A stretch of 64,000 bases of DNA. Source: Paenibacillus hunanensis (lineage in GTDB: Bacteria > Bacillota > Bacilli > Paenibacillales > Paenibacillaceae). The notes under the pieces are model-generated. The model worked only from the letters and a program-made list of their open reading frames with translations. It had not been told where the DNA came from and did not search any database. The translations under genes and the position numbers were made by a program. Positions 17,219-25,481 of this stretch are shown piece after piece; the stretch's first letter is position 1; each line of letters starts with the position of its first letter. The stretch covers positions 186,001 through 250,000 of the forward strand of contig NZ_BMMB01000007.1 of the NCBI RefSeq assembly GCF_014645615.1. The letters are read 5' to 3'.

Positions 17219-17839
17219 ATGTCTGACTTGCTAAATTATGAGCGTGCATGCTGGGAAGCAGGATATCAGTATATTGCAGGTGTGGATGAGGTCGGTCGTG
17301 GTTGCCTGTTCGGCGATGTGATCGCAGCTGCGGTCATTATGCCGCAGGGCGTAATCATCGAAGGTGTGACCGACTCCAAAAAGCTGACTGATAAAAAGCG
17401 TGAGCGTCTGTACACCGAAATTATGGAGCAGGCACTCGCTGTCGGTGTAGGCTATGTTCCTGCTGAGGTGATCGATGAGATCAATATTCGTCAGGCTGCA
17501 CTGCGAGCGATGAAGCAAGCGTTGGAGCAGCTAAGCGTTGTGCCCGATTACATTCTGGTCGATGCAGAGACGGTTGATATGCCCCAGCCACAGCAAAGCA
17601 TTATTAAAGGTGATGCGAACAGTCATAGCATTGCGGCTGCGTCGATCATCGCCAAGGTCACGCGTGACCGTCTGTGCGAGGGTGAATGGGAGCAGCAGTA
17701 TCCAGGCTATGGCATTGCTGGACATAAGGGCTACGCAACCAAGCTACATCGTGAGCGCATTCTGGAGCTGGGTGTGACACCATTGCATCGTAGAAGCTTC
17801 CTTGGCAACCTGCTGCTGGAACAACCGACACTATTTTAA
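17219..17839 (+). CDS. rnhB: ribonuclease HII
   Basis: A 206-residue RNase HII that cuts RNA in RNA-DNA hybrids and at single ribonucleotides. The catalytic region A-G-V-D-E-V-G-R-G near residues 20-28 and the D-S-K-K-L motif are visible. I-L-V-D-A-E-T and the A-S-I-I-A-K-V-x-R-D motif supply further acidic residues. ATG 17219 is preceded by GGGAGGAG. An earlier in-frame ATG at 17204 overlaps that site. A terminator lies about 140 bases downstream. Confidence 0.95.
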   Translation: MSDLLNYERACWEAGYQYIAGVDEVGRGCLFGDVIAAAVIMPQGVIIEGVTDSKKLTDKKRERLYTEIMEQALAVGVGYVPAEVIDEINIRQAALRAMKQALEQLSVVPDYILVDAETVDMPQPQQSIIKGDANSHSIAAASIIAKVTRDRLCEGEWEQQYPGYGIAGHKGYATKLHRERILELGVTPLHRRSFLGNLLLEQPTLF

Positions 17840-17980
17840 ATAGGGCAAGTAATTGTCTGATAGGTATGGTATAAAAAGCACAGCAAGCATGTAGAACGAT
17901 TGTATGGTAATCGTCAAAAGAATATTGCTCTTTCAGACGGAATCCGTTACGATAAGGAACAGAAGTGCTTGTGCACAGGG

Positions 17981-18021
17981 AAGAACCCGAATCTTTGTTA
18001 TTTGAAGATCGGGTTCTTTTT
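17981..18021 (+). terminator. terminator after rnhB
   Basis: AGAACCCGAATCTT and AAGATCGGGTTCT form a stem with one bulged A, followed by TTTTT (17981-18021). The rest of the 342-bp gap between rnhB and the next gene shows no supported gene. Confidence 0.8.
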
Positions 18022-18181
18022 GTATATAAAAGGACATGGATCATCGCAGGCTTTGTCATTTATGACTCATCATTCTGTTCATTTTGACCGATAAATAAAC
18101 ATACAAACGTCAAGGAAAACGGCGCTACATATCGCTTAACAAAGCCATGCTTTGACAACGATAATGATAGGAGGAGAGATT

Positions 18182-20239
18182 ATGAATATCGGTTCACTGT
18201 TCCGTGGCATGATGGGAGATAGCAAGCCCGGTGAGGCCAAGCAGATGGAATTGAAAGAAGGCCAGGTCGTTCGCGGAGTAGTGACCAGTGTGTCTGAGGA
18301 TGGACAGGAGGCGGTCGTACAGATTCAGGGCGTCAAGGTACGCGCTCGTCTGGAAGCGCCGTTACAGCAGGGAGAGACAACGCTATTACAGGTGCAGCCG
18401 CCGGGCAAGGATGGCATGACGGTATTAAAGCCTGTAACTGCCAGCCAAACGCCGATTCCTCCATCCACGATGAATGATCTATTGGATTCTTTTCAATTAC
18501 CGGATACGAAGGATAATCGTGAGATGCTGACTCAGATGCGTGCAGCAGGTATAGCACTTACAGCAGATAATGTCAAAAGTATTCAGACCTCCATGGCACA
18601 AAAGCCTGCCAGTGTATCGGTGGGCGAATGGGTTCAATCCGCAGCTGTAGCGATACAGCGTGGTCTACCTGTTACGGGACAAAGTGTAGCAGGCTTGCAG
18701 CAGGCGATTTTTGGACCGCCACTGCATGAATCGCTGGATCAAATGCAAAATCTGTTACGTACGATTTTGCCACAGCTTCAGTCTGGTACGACTGCGACGC
18801 TTAATGAAGCAGCGGATGGCGCTAACATGCCTCCAGTGCAAGCATCCACAGCTACACCTTCGGGCAGTACAGCAGCTAATGAACCACATGCAAGTACGAC
18901 GAACCCGAATGGACAGCAGGCGGTTCCTACAGGTGCAAATGCTGCATCAGGGAACGCTACAGCAACAATTGTAGCCAAGCTTCAGCAGGTGCTACAGCAA
19001 ATCAATGATCTGCTACCTCCTTCGACAGGAGGTACATCTAATCCTGTGGCAGGCAATGCTGGACAGCAGGCAACTGCGACAGCGAGCACAGCAACAGCCG
19101 AGCAGACACCTGCAAATGGTACGAATGCTGGAAATGCAGCTCAACCCGCAACGGCTAACTTCAATGCCCCATCCGGCTCGACTTCACCATGGCTCGGTCA
19201 GTTACTCAAGCTGATGGGTACAGAATATGAACAGCAAAGCGTGCGTGCAGCTTTAACGCTCACTGCACAGCATGCCGATGCGGCGAAGGAGCAGGGAACA
19301 GCTAATCCAGCTGGAGCAACGAATGCACAGCAGGCAGCCACACAAGCAGGTGGTGAGCGTATTGTAGCTAATCCGAATCAGCCCGCTATCCCAACGCCAC
19401 CGACTGTACCGAATGCTCCAACAGTGAATCAGCCCCTACCAGCAACAGCGGCTTCGTTATCAGATGCGCCCGATACGCCGACTGCTGCAACTAATCCAGC
19501 TCAAGCGCAAGCATCAGCGGAGGGGAAAGTAGCTGTGTCCGCTACCAATCAAGCAGCTAATGCGGTTAATGCCAGCTCATTGCTTGCACCGCAGACAGCT
19601 GATGGGCGGACAGACGCATTACCACATCCAGCTCATATGACGACACATGCAGCCGCAGCAGAGGAAGCACTGTCCAAGGCTCAGGATACGCTAAAAGGGC
19701 TGTTATTACAGCTCAGTGTCGCAGACGATGCACCACCTATGTTAAAGGATGCTGCACAGCAGCTTGTTCAGCAATTAACCGGACAGCAGCTTTTGTTAAA
19801 TACAGATCGTACTGCTCCATTTGCCCAGGTGACGATGTTCGTTCCATTTAATGGCCCGGACGGTCAGGAGACGGCTTCAGTGCATATCCAATCTCGTCGT
19901 GGCAGTAAAGGTGAGCTGGATGCTTCTAATTGTCGCCTGTGGTTTGATCTCGATATGAAGGCATTGGGGCATACGTTGCTGGATGTTCAGGTGACGGATC
20001 GGATCGTATCACTCAAAGTGCATAACGATCTGGAGCAGCTGGGACCCGTAATTGAGAATAAACGACAGGAAGTCGCAGAGGCGATTGCTGGGCTCGGATA
20101 TCAATTGTTATCGCTGCATGTTGCACCTTTACCTGTACGCAATAACGCAGATAATCTAATAGGTACAGCGGGCAATATGGGTGAGCTGATCGATCAATTT
20201 GCACCGTCTGAATATAAGGGGGTAGACATGAAGATATGA
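18182..20239 (+). CDS. FliK-like hook-length control domain protein (YlqG position)
   Basis: A 685-residue protein. An N-terminal part of about 100 residues contains G-Q-V-V-R-G-V-V-T-S-V and beta-strand repeats. The long middle (about 200-500) is very rich in Ala, Gln, Thr, Pro and Asn and looks disordered. The C-terminal 120 residues, with L-W-F-D-L-D-M-K-A-L-G-H-T-L-L-D-V-Q-V and a final L-G-Y-Q-L-L-S-L-H-V, resemble the FliK C-terminal (Flg_hook) domain. It occupies the ylqG position and overlaps the FlhB-like gene by four bases. A substrate-switch role is inferred from the pairing. ATG 18182 follows AGGAGGAGA. Confidence 0.8.
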   Translation: MNIGSLFRGMMGDSKPGEAKQMELKEGQVVRGVVTSVSEDGQEAVVQIQGVKVRARLEAPLQQGETTLLQVQPPGKDGMTVLKPVTASQTPIPPSTMNDLLDSFQLPDTKDNREMLTQMRAAGIALTADNVKSIQTSMAQKPASVSVGEWVQSAAVAIQRGLPVTGQSVAGLQQAIFGPPLHESLDQMQNLLRTILPQLQSGTTATLNEAADGANMPPVQASTATPSGSTAANEPHASTTNPNGQQAVPTGANAASGNATATIVAKLQQVLQQINDLLPPSTGGTSNPVAGNAGQQATATASTATAEQTPANGTNAGNAAQPATANFNAPSGSTSPWLGQLLKLMGTEYEQQSVRAALTLTAQHADAAKEQGTANPAGATNAQQAATQAGGERIVANPNQPAIPTPPTVPNAPTVNQPLPATAASLSDAPDTPTAATNPAQAQASAEGKVAVSATNQAANAVNASSLLAPQTADGRTDALPHPAHMTTHAAAAEEALSKAQDTLKGLLLQLSVADDAPPMLKDAAQQLVQQLTGQQLLLNTDRTAPFAQVTMFVPFNGPDGQETASVHIQSRRGSKGELDASNCRLWFDLDMKALGHTLLDVQVTDRIVSLKVHNDLEQLGPVIENKRQEVAEAIAGLGYQLLSLHVAPLPVRNNADNLIGTAGNMGELIDQFAPSEYKGVDMKI

Positions 20240-20553
20240 GCAATTCTAAGCCTCCCAAAGATACAGATTCTTCGCTTGTAGGTAAGCGCGCAGTTGCATT
20301 AAAATACGATCCCTCTCGTAGCGAAGCACCTATAGTCGTTGCCAAGGGACGTGGACGTATCGCAGAAACAATTTTGGAAAAGGCACATGAAGCGGGTGTA
20401 CCGATTCAGGAGGATGCAGCGCTGGTTGAGGTGCTATCCAAGCTTGATCTGGATCAGCAAATTCCTGGTGAGCTATATAATCTCGTCGCTGAGATTCTAA
20501 GCTTTATCTATCGTGCGGATAAGAACTTTGGAACCGATCCGCAGGGCTGGTAA
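20236..20553 (+). CDS. stand-alone FlhB C-terminal domain protein (YlqH/FlhX type)
   Basis: A 105-residue protein matching the C-terminal part of the FlhB/YscU export switch that follows the NPTH cleavage site: A-V-A-L-K-Y-D-P-S-R-S-E-A-P-I-V-V-A-K-G, then G-V-P-I-Q-E-D, then I-P-G-E-L-Y-N-L-V-A-E-I-L. There is no membrane part and no NPTH motif. Such pieces (YlqH, FlhX) occur outside flagellar operons in several bacteria and can stand in for the cleaved FlhB fragment. The ATG overlaps the stop of the FliK-like gene (ATGA), so the two are translationally coupled. Confidence 0.88.
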   Translation: MSNSKPPKDTDSSLVGKRAVALKYDPSRSEAPIVVAKGRGRIAETILEKAHEAGVPIQEDAALVEVLSKLDLDQQIPGELYNLVAEILSFIYRADKNFGTDPQGW

Positions 20554-20643
20554 TGAATAAAGATCGATCATAGATCAGGTTGATGATGTGAGCATGATCG
20601 CTGGAGTAGATTTAGCTTATAAGCTAGGTGAGATTGGATAACA

Positions 20644-20680
20644 GTTGAGTCTCTGCATGAGTGATGTGTAGAGGCTCAAC
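20644..20680 (+). other. 11-bp stem-loop downstream of the FlhB-like gene
   Basis: GTTGAGTCTCT pairs with AGAGGCTCAAC with one G-U pair. It has no T tract, so it may be a transcript-stabilising or processing hairpin instead of a terminator. Confidence 0.5.
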
Positions 20681-20726
20681 CATAATTATAATAAATCTAA
20701 GGATGTACATAGATTGAATCAAGACG

Positions 20727-20814
20727 AAGTACAAGCTAAGTACAAGCCAAGTACAAGCCAAGTACAAGCCAAGTACAAGCCAAGTACAAGCCAAGTACAA
20801 GCCAAGTACAAGCT
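20727..20814. repeat. 11-bp tandem repeat, eight copies
   Basis: Eight head-to-tail copies of AAGTACAAGCC. The first and last end in T instead of C and the six between are identical. The array ends 30 bases before the yraN start and 15 bases before its ribosome site. It does not encode protein. Identical inner copies point to recent slippage or unequal recombination. Confidence 0.95.
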
Positions 20815-20844
20815 TATCCCCTTTATACCCGTCAGGAGAATAAG

Positions 20845-21411
20845 ATGAAGGACAACGAAAAAGCGATCCGAGATGATCGCAAGCAAAAAGGAAAAATCGG
20901 CGAGGATGTTGCTGCGTATTACTTAGAACAGCAGGGCTATCATTTATTAGAGCGTAACTGGCGTTGTCGTAGTGGTGAGCTGGATATTATTGCATTAGCT
21001 CCTAGACAAGCAGATGAATACGCCAACGCATGGGATAGAAAAGTAGAGGAAGATTGGAATACAGATGAAGTTGAGATAGCCGAGGTTCAAGCTAGTAGGG
21101 AATCGTCTGTAGCTCATTCAGAAATTACATATGACAGTGATCCGTCGGATGTTCAATCTAATAGAATGGCTGCAAAAACAATACCTGTGATTGTCATTGC
21201 AGAAGTACGTAGCCGTACAGGAAGCACGCACGGAACAGCTGCTGAATCGGTAGATTGGCGCAAGCGCAAGCAATTACGTGAGACTGCGGCAGTATATGCT
21301 CATCATACAGGTCAGCATGAAGCTTTATTTCGCTATGATGTCATTACGATCAAGCTTAATGACCATTATCAGGCAGTAGAGCTGGAGCACTGTATGGAAG
21401 CATTTATATAG
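20845..21411 (+). CDS. YraN family (UPF0102) nuclease-like protein with an insertion
   Basis: A 188-residue member of the YraN family, which has a restriction-endonuclease-like fold and usually about 120 residues. The N-terminus K-G-K-I-G-E-D-V-A-A-Y-Y-L-E-Q-Q-G-Y and the motif G-E-L-D (Glu45, Asp47) are in place, as is E-V-R-S-R (Glu120). Between them, residues about 53-113 are an extra acidic, Ser/Glu/Asp-rich segment that splits the two catalytic strands. The start ATG 20845 follows AGGAGAATAAG. It precedes comM, a common pairing near dprA. Confidence 0.88.
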   Translation: MKDNEKAIRDDRKQKGKIGEDVAAYYLEQQGYHLLERNWRCRSGELDIIALAPRQADEYANAWDRKVEEDWNTDEVEIAEVQASRESSVAHSEITYDSDPSDVQSNRMAAKTIPVIVIAEVRSRTGSTHGTAAESVDWRKRKQLRETAAVYAHHTGQHEALFRYDVITIKLNDHYQAVELEHCMEAFI

Positions 21412-21700
21412 TAGCTTTGTTAGAGGATAAAGGATCATTTTAGTCGTTATCGATAGCTTGTAGAATTAGAAAGCAACAATAGCCGAGAAATCGATACACA
21501 ACAACTGCTTAATAGAAAAAGTAAAAACGAGAATAGAGGAAGCACCCTTTTTCGAATGAGATTATAATGCGATTCGTTTGTTGCTATGGAAATACGAATT
21601 TGTCAGATGATAAGAAGCTGGCAGACTAGATCGTATATACACACATAGACAGACAAACGGATACGCAGCTCATAACGAATAGAAGAAAGGGTGTTTTGTG

Positions 21701-23635
21701 ATGTATGGAAAGCAATTCAGTGCTTGTATTCAAGGAATTCATGGTGTGCTGGTTGAGGTGGAGACGGATTTGTCTAATGGCTTGCCACTTGTTTCGATTA
21801 TCGGCTTGCCAGATTCGGCTATTCGCGAGTCGGTGGAACGTGTACGGTCAGCGATTAAAAATTGCGGTTTTACCTTTCCTGCTCAGCGTGTAACTATTAA
21901 TCTTGCGCCTGCTGATCTACGCAAGGAAGGCTCGGCGTTTGATCTGGCTATCGCTATTGGGATTCTGGTCACGAGTGACCAGCTGATATTTCCAGAGCAG
22001 GAAAGCTTCCTACTACTCGGTGAGCTGGCGCTGGATGGTAATCTACGTCCGGTGCATGGTGTACTGTCGATGGTGGATGTGGCACGTCAGCGTGGATTGA
22101 AGGCTGTCATTGTGCCGCAGGAAAATGCGGCTGAGGCTGCATTGGTTGAAGGGATTAATGTATATGGAATCCGACATATGCGGGATCTATTACACGTCTC
22201 CGAGCAAATGACGATAGCCGACAGACTTGCTAAAGCCGCTGGAGTAGACATTACTGACTTAGCTACCAAAGAGAAAGAGAAAGAGAATTCGGAAAATCTA
22301 AATGTAGCTTCCATGCAACAGGAGGCAGGTGCACAGCAGTTTAACATGCGCATTCCGGGTCAGCCTGATATTCAAGTACGTGTATTATCCCCTACAGATC
22401 GTGCTTATTCAGCAGAACATTCTACGGGGGTTCCAGCAGATTATAATCACAGTCAGCAGGTGAAAGAAGAAGAACCTGAACACGACCCGACAAAGACGGA
22501 GTCAGCAGCTGAGCATGCATCCGATTCTACATCGGCTAAGCAAGCTCTATCTCTATCGAAAAGATCCAGCAGTTCTGATCCGCGTCATCATATTCAGCTC
22601 GCTCCTCATTTATTTGTACGTGAGTCTCAAGCCTATACCTATGCTACAGAGCCAACGATGATTGAGGATTATGCAGATGTATTTGGGCAGCAGCATGTAA
22701 AACGAGCCTTAACCATCGCAGCATCCGGCATGCACAATATTATGCTGATCGGCCCGCCGGGTACAGGCAAAACGATGCTTATTAAGCGTCTGCCTACGAT
22801 TTTACCGCCGTTAACAGATGAGGAAGCACTAGAAGTAACTAAGATTTTGAGTGTGGCAGGCAGATTGAAGGATAGTGGCAATGCACTGATGCGTAAGCGT
22901 CCTTTTCGTTCGCCTCATCATAGTATTACTGCTTCTGCATTGATCGGAGGCGGAGCGATTCCGAAGCCGGGAGAGGTCAGTCTAGCTCATCAGGGTATTT
23001 TATTTTTGGATGAGTTTCCTGAATTTCCACGTACGATTTTGGAGCTATTACGTCAGCCATTAGAGGATCACGAAATCCATATTAGCCGTTCCAGAGCCGT
23101 ATTTACATTTCCAGCAAATATATTGCTCGCGGTTTCAATGAATCCATGTCCGTGCGGATTTGCTGGTAGTCGTCATCCGCTCCATCCTTGTACGTGTACC
23201 GATGCCAAAATTGCTCGCTATCGCGCTAAAATCTCAGGCCCATTACTTGATCGGATTGATTTACAGATTGAGGTGCCCAGACCGAGTGAACGTGAGCTTC
23301 AATCTAGCGCAGCAGGAGACGTGGACGGTAATAATTCTTCCAGTATGCGTGAGCGTGTACTGCGTGTGCATGAGCTACAGCTGGAACGGTATCGAGAAAT
23401 AGGAATTCACTGGAATAGTCAATTATCTGGTAAATGGCTACGGCAGTATGCGCCACTCACACCAGCAGCGAATACGTTACTGGATACAGCTTTTGAACAG
23501 CTAGGTATGAGTATGCGTGCACGAGATCGTATTTTGAAATTAGCCAGAACGATCGCGGATCTGGAGGAGCAAGAGCAGATTGATGCGGTACATATTGCAG
23601 AGGCGATTCAGTATCGGCAATTGGATCGGGGATGA
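21701..23635 (+). CDS. YifB/ComM family Mg-chelatase-like AAA ATPase
   Basis: A 644-residue ATPase of the YifB/ComM family. ComM is a branch-migration helicase that helps integrate DNA during transformation in Gram-negatives. The N-terminal Lon-protease-like domain covers residues 1-180. Walker A G-P-P-G-T-G-K-T is at about 351-358, and Walker B I-L-F-L-D-E-F-P-E, the M-N-P-C-P-C-G-F-A-G zinc-like motif and the C-terminal Mg_chelatase domain follow. Family members are near 510 residues. The extra 130 are a polar Ser/Glu-rich linker at about 185-310. An adjacent GTG at 21698 is less well spaced than ATG 21701 from AAAGGGTG. Confidence 0.92.
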   Translation: MYGKQFSACIQGIHGVLVEVETDLSNGLPLVSIIGLPDSAIRESVERVRSAIKNCGFTFPAQRVTINLAPADLRKEGSAFDLAIAIGILVTSDQLIFPEQESFLLLGELALDGNLRPVHGVLSMVDVARQRGLKAVIVPQENAAEAALVEGINVYGIRHMRDLLHVSEQMTIADRLAKAAGVDITDLATKEKEKENSENLNVASMQQEAGAQQFNMRIPGQPDIQVRVLSPTDRAYSAEHSTGVPADYNHSQQVKEEEPEHDPTKTESAAEHASDSTSAKQALSLSKRSSSSDPRHHIQLAPHLFVRESQAYTYATEPTMIEDYADVFGQQHVKRALTIAASGMHNIMLIGPPGTGKTMLIKRLPTILPPLTDEEALEVTKILSVAGRLKDSGNALMRKRPFRSPHHSITASALIGGGAIPKPGEVSLAHQGILFLDEFPEFPRTILELLRQPLEDHEIHISRSRAVFTFPANILLAVSMNPCPCGFAGSRHPLHPCTCTDAKIARYRAKISGPLLDRIDLQIEVPRPSERELQSSAAGDVDGNNSSSMRERVLRVHELQLERYREIGIHWNSQLSGKWLRQYAPLTPAANTLLDTAFEQLGMSMRARDRILKLARTIADLEEQEQIDAVHIAEAIQYRQLDRG

Positions 23636-23831
23636 GTAGATAAGACAGGGCATAAAGAGATTAAGCTTACGGGACTAAGTTGCTATTGCAGATTAGAGAT
23701 TGGGCTGATCTAGCTTGTGAAGATGAAAAATGTAGTTCATAGAATAGAGTGAGATTAAGCTGTTATAGTACAAGATTAGATCGTATGCTGTATAAGCAGG
23801 CTATATCATTTGTACAAAGTGAGTGATCCAT

Positions 23832-24344
23832 ATGAATTTAACATTGGCAAAAACATACTCTATAAACGCAACTTCTATTCAAAATGTAGAGTCAGTCAGT
23901 GAAAACCTAATATTACTTAACCTTGAGCTACATGGTGATGAGCTCTACTGGGACGCAAGACCTTATCATTGGCGATATGATTTTGGCGATTTTCCACCAT
24001 TAGATGTATCATTCGATTCAGAAACCGGGCTATTGAAAGAAATGACTATATTTATTAATAAACAGCAGCTCCAACAACAGCATAGTTATCCACTTACAGT
24101 CTTGTCGAACATCGAGGGATACCCGGCATTTGATACAACCTCTCTTAGCCACAACTCCTATTACTATGACGAGTTGGCTGATATCGTTGTATCGCTTGCA
24201 GATTCGTGTTTGATTGCTGCACGCAAAGGAGTAGATACAAGCGTCCAGCTTAAAGTGACGGATACACTGGATATTTTACTGACTGCACAGAGTCAATTTG
24301 CAGGCTTTATTGTATACAAAATAGATCATAGTCAGTTTATGTGA
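23832..24344 (+). CDS. uncharacterised 170-residue protein
   Basis: Not recognised. The protein begins M-N-L-T-L-A-K-T-Y-S-I-N and contains the aromatic run Y-W-D-A-R-P-Y-H-W-R-Y-D-F-G-D. It then shows a repeating beta-strand pattern, with no signal peptide or membrane segment. It resembles the small soluble orphan or immunity-type proteins scattered in Paenibacillus accessory regions, but that likeness is only by general character. The ribosome site is weak. ATG 23832 is preferred over an in-frame GTG at 23823. It is flanked by comM and by a two-way terminator. Confidence 0.7.
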   Translation: MNLTLAKTYSINATSIQNVESVSENLILLNLELHGDELYWDARPYHWRYDFGDFPPLDVSFDSETGLLKEMTIFINKQQLQQQHSYPLTVLSNIEGYPAFDTTSLSHNSYYYDELADIVVSLADSCLIAARKGVDTSVQLKVTDTLDILLTAQSQFAGFIVYKIDHSQFM

Positions 24345-24407
24345 ATTCCCCGTTATCCTATACTTATAAGTACGTATACTGACGTTTACAATCAGATACA
24401 AAAAAAC

Positions 24408-24446
24408 GAAACCACTTATGCTGTATAAGTGGTTTCACCTTTTAAT
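24408..24446. terminator. bidirectional terminator
   Basis: GAAACCACTTAT (24408-24419) pairs perfectly with ATAAGTGGTTTC (24425-24436). It is preceded by an A run and followed by ACCTTTTAATT, so it can work on both strands. Confidence 0.75.
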
Positions 24447-24642
24447 TAGTTTTTATTTGCAATGACTACAAATGATAAAGCATCATCAATTAAGATCGAT
24501 TATTAACATTTTTTCAAAAAGCATAACATTTACTGCGATTGATCTGGAAGATTAAAAGTATTATAGATTCAGGAATTTATTAAATTTTAATATTAGAATT
24601 AACAATCATGGGTACTTCACTAAATTAAAAAGGAGCTTGATT

Positions 24643-25125
24643 ATGACAATTATTAAAATAACTCCTTTAGTTGGAATCGATCCAATAAAATTAGGAATGA
24701 CTGAACTACAAGTTGAGGAAGAATTGAAAAATTCGCCATTTGATAATCATGAAGAATTATTTAGCAGGCTAGAATATGATGCTACTAATAAATTACATTA
24801 CATTGAAATGAGCAATCCTTTTGATGGATTTAATCTGCAATTAATATATAACGGGGTCGATCTATTTAAAACTAAAGCGAAAGATATTATAGAGTCAATA
24901 AGTAAGCAGGCCTCGTATATTCAAGATGATGAATCCCAAATGGGCTTTAATTTTATTTTCCAAGAGTTAGGACTTGCATTTTGGAGACCAGGTGTTATGA
25001 CAGACGATATATTGAATTCAAAAGAATTTTTGACGGAATTAAGTCCTGAGAATCAAGAATACGAAAAGCGGAATTTTTACTTTACTACCGTTTCATTATT
25101 TTCGCCTTCGTATTATGATTTATAA
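24643..25125 (+). CDS. uncharacterised 160-residue AT-rich gene product
   Basis: Not recognised. The protein starts M-T-I-I-K-I-T-P-L-V-G-I-D-P-I-K-L-G-M and contains F-Q-E-L-G-L-A-F-W-R-P-G-V-M, then an acidic C-terminus. It is a soluble acidic protein of the size and style of polymorphic-toxin immunity proteins, but no toxin is adjacent. Codon and base use are clearly more AT-rich than the housekeeping genes around it, a sign of separate origin. A good ribosome site AAAGGAGC precedes ATG 24643. Its stop is nine bases from a terminal-inverted-repeat element. Confidence 0.72.
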   Translation: MTIIKITPLVGIDPIKLGMTELQVEEELKNSPFDNHEELFSRLEYDATNKLHYIEMSNPFDGFNLQLIYNGVDLFKTKAKDIIESISKQASYIQDDESQMGFNFIFQELGLAFWRPGVMTDDILNSKEFLTELSPENQEYEKRNFYFTTVSLFSPSYYDL

Positions 25126-25134
25126 ATTAACTAG

Positions 25135-25305
25135 AACGTGTCTGAAAACTAAACTGATTTATGACAAGCTTAAGAAAAAAGAGAGGAAGAAATTTTTAAC
25201 ACTCAAAGATGCTATGAACCTAATGATGAGTAATGAGAGTAAATTCAAGCTCTATTTGCTTCTTATCGTACGAGACTTCCTCAATAATTATTTTTCAGAC
25301 ACGTT
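25135..25305. mobile_element. short element with 14-bp perfect terminal inverted repeats (MITE-like)
   Basis: Left end AACGTGTCTGAAAA (25135-25148) and right end TTTTCAGACACGTT (25292-25305) are exact reverse complements. Extending inward gives three more matches after one mismatch. The 171-bp body holds no transposase. A frame reading through it gives a Lys-rich peptide unlike any family I know. No clear target duplication is seen (CTAG on the left, TTAT on the right). It could be a MITE or an internally deleted insertion sequence. Confidence 0.65.
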
Positions 25306-25415
25306 TTATCAATTCAGAATAAGAATTGTTATACAATCTTAACTTAATTGAATCTTATCCAAGGATATTGTTTACTTTTTGACTGATACAAGGAGTATAT
25401 ACGCTACTATTTATA

Positions 25416-25448
25416 GCAAAAGGCTGGTCTCCTAGAGAACCAGCCTTT
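25416..25448 (-). terminator. terminator after treR
   Basis: On the minus strand AAAGGCTGGT and ACCAGCCTTT form a 10-bp stem with a further CTC/GAG pair in the loop, followed by TTTTGC. Confidence 0.7.
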
Positions 25449-25481
25449 ACATCGTACTTAGCTTTATTGTCTATCGAACCA

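Noticed and set aside
17900..18094. A 64-codon frame after rnhB
   Set aside because: It runs straight through a strong terminator hairpin and has no ribosome site.
18086..18094. GACCGATAA resembling a sigma-D -10 element before the FliK-like gene
   Set aside because: No TAAA-type -35 at the required distance, so motility-sigma control is not supported.
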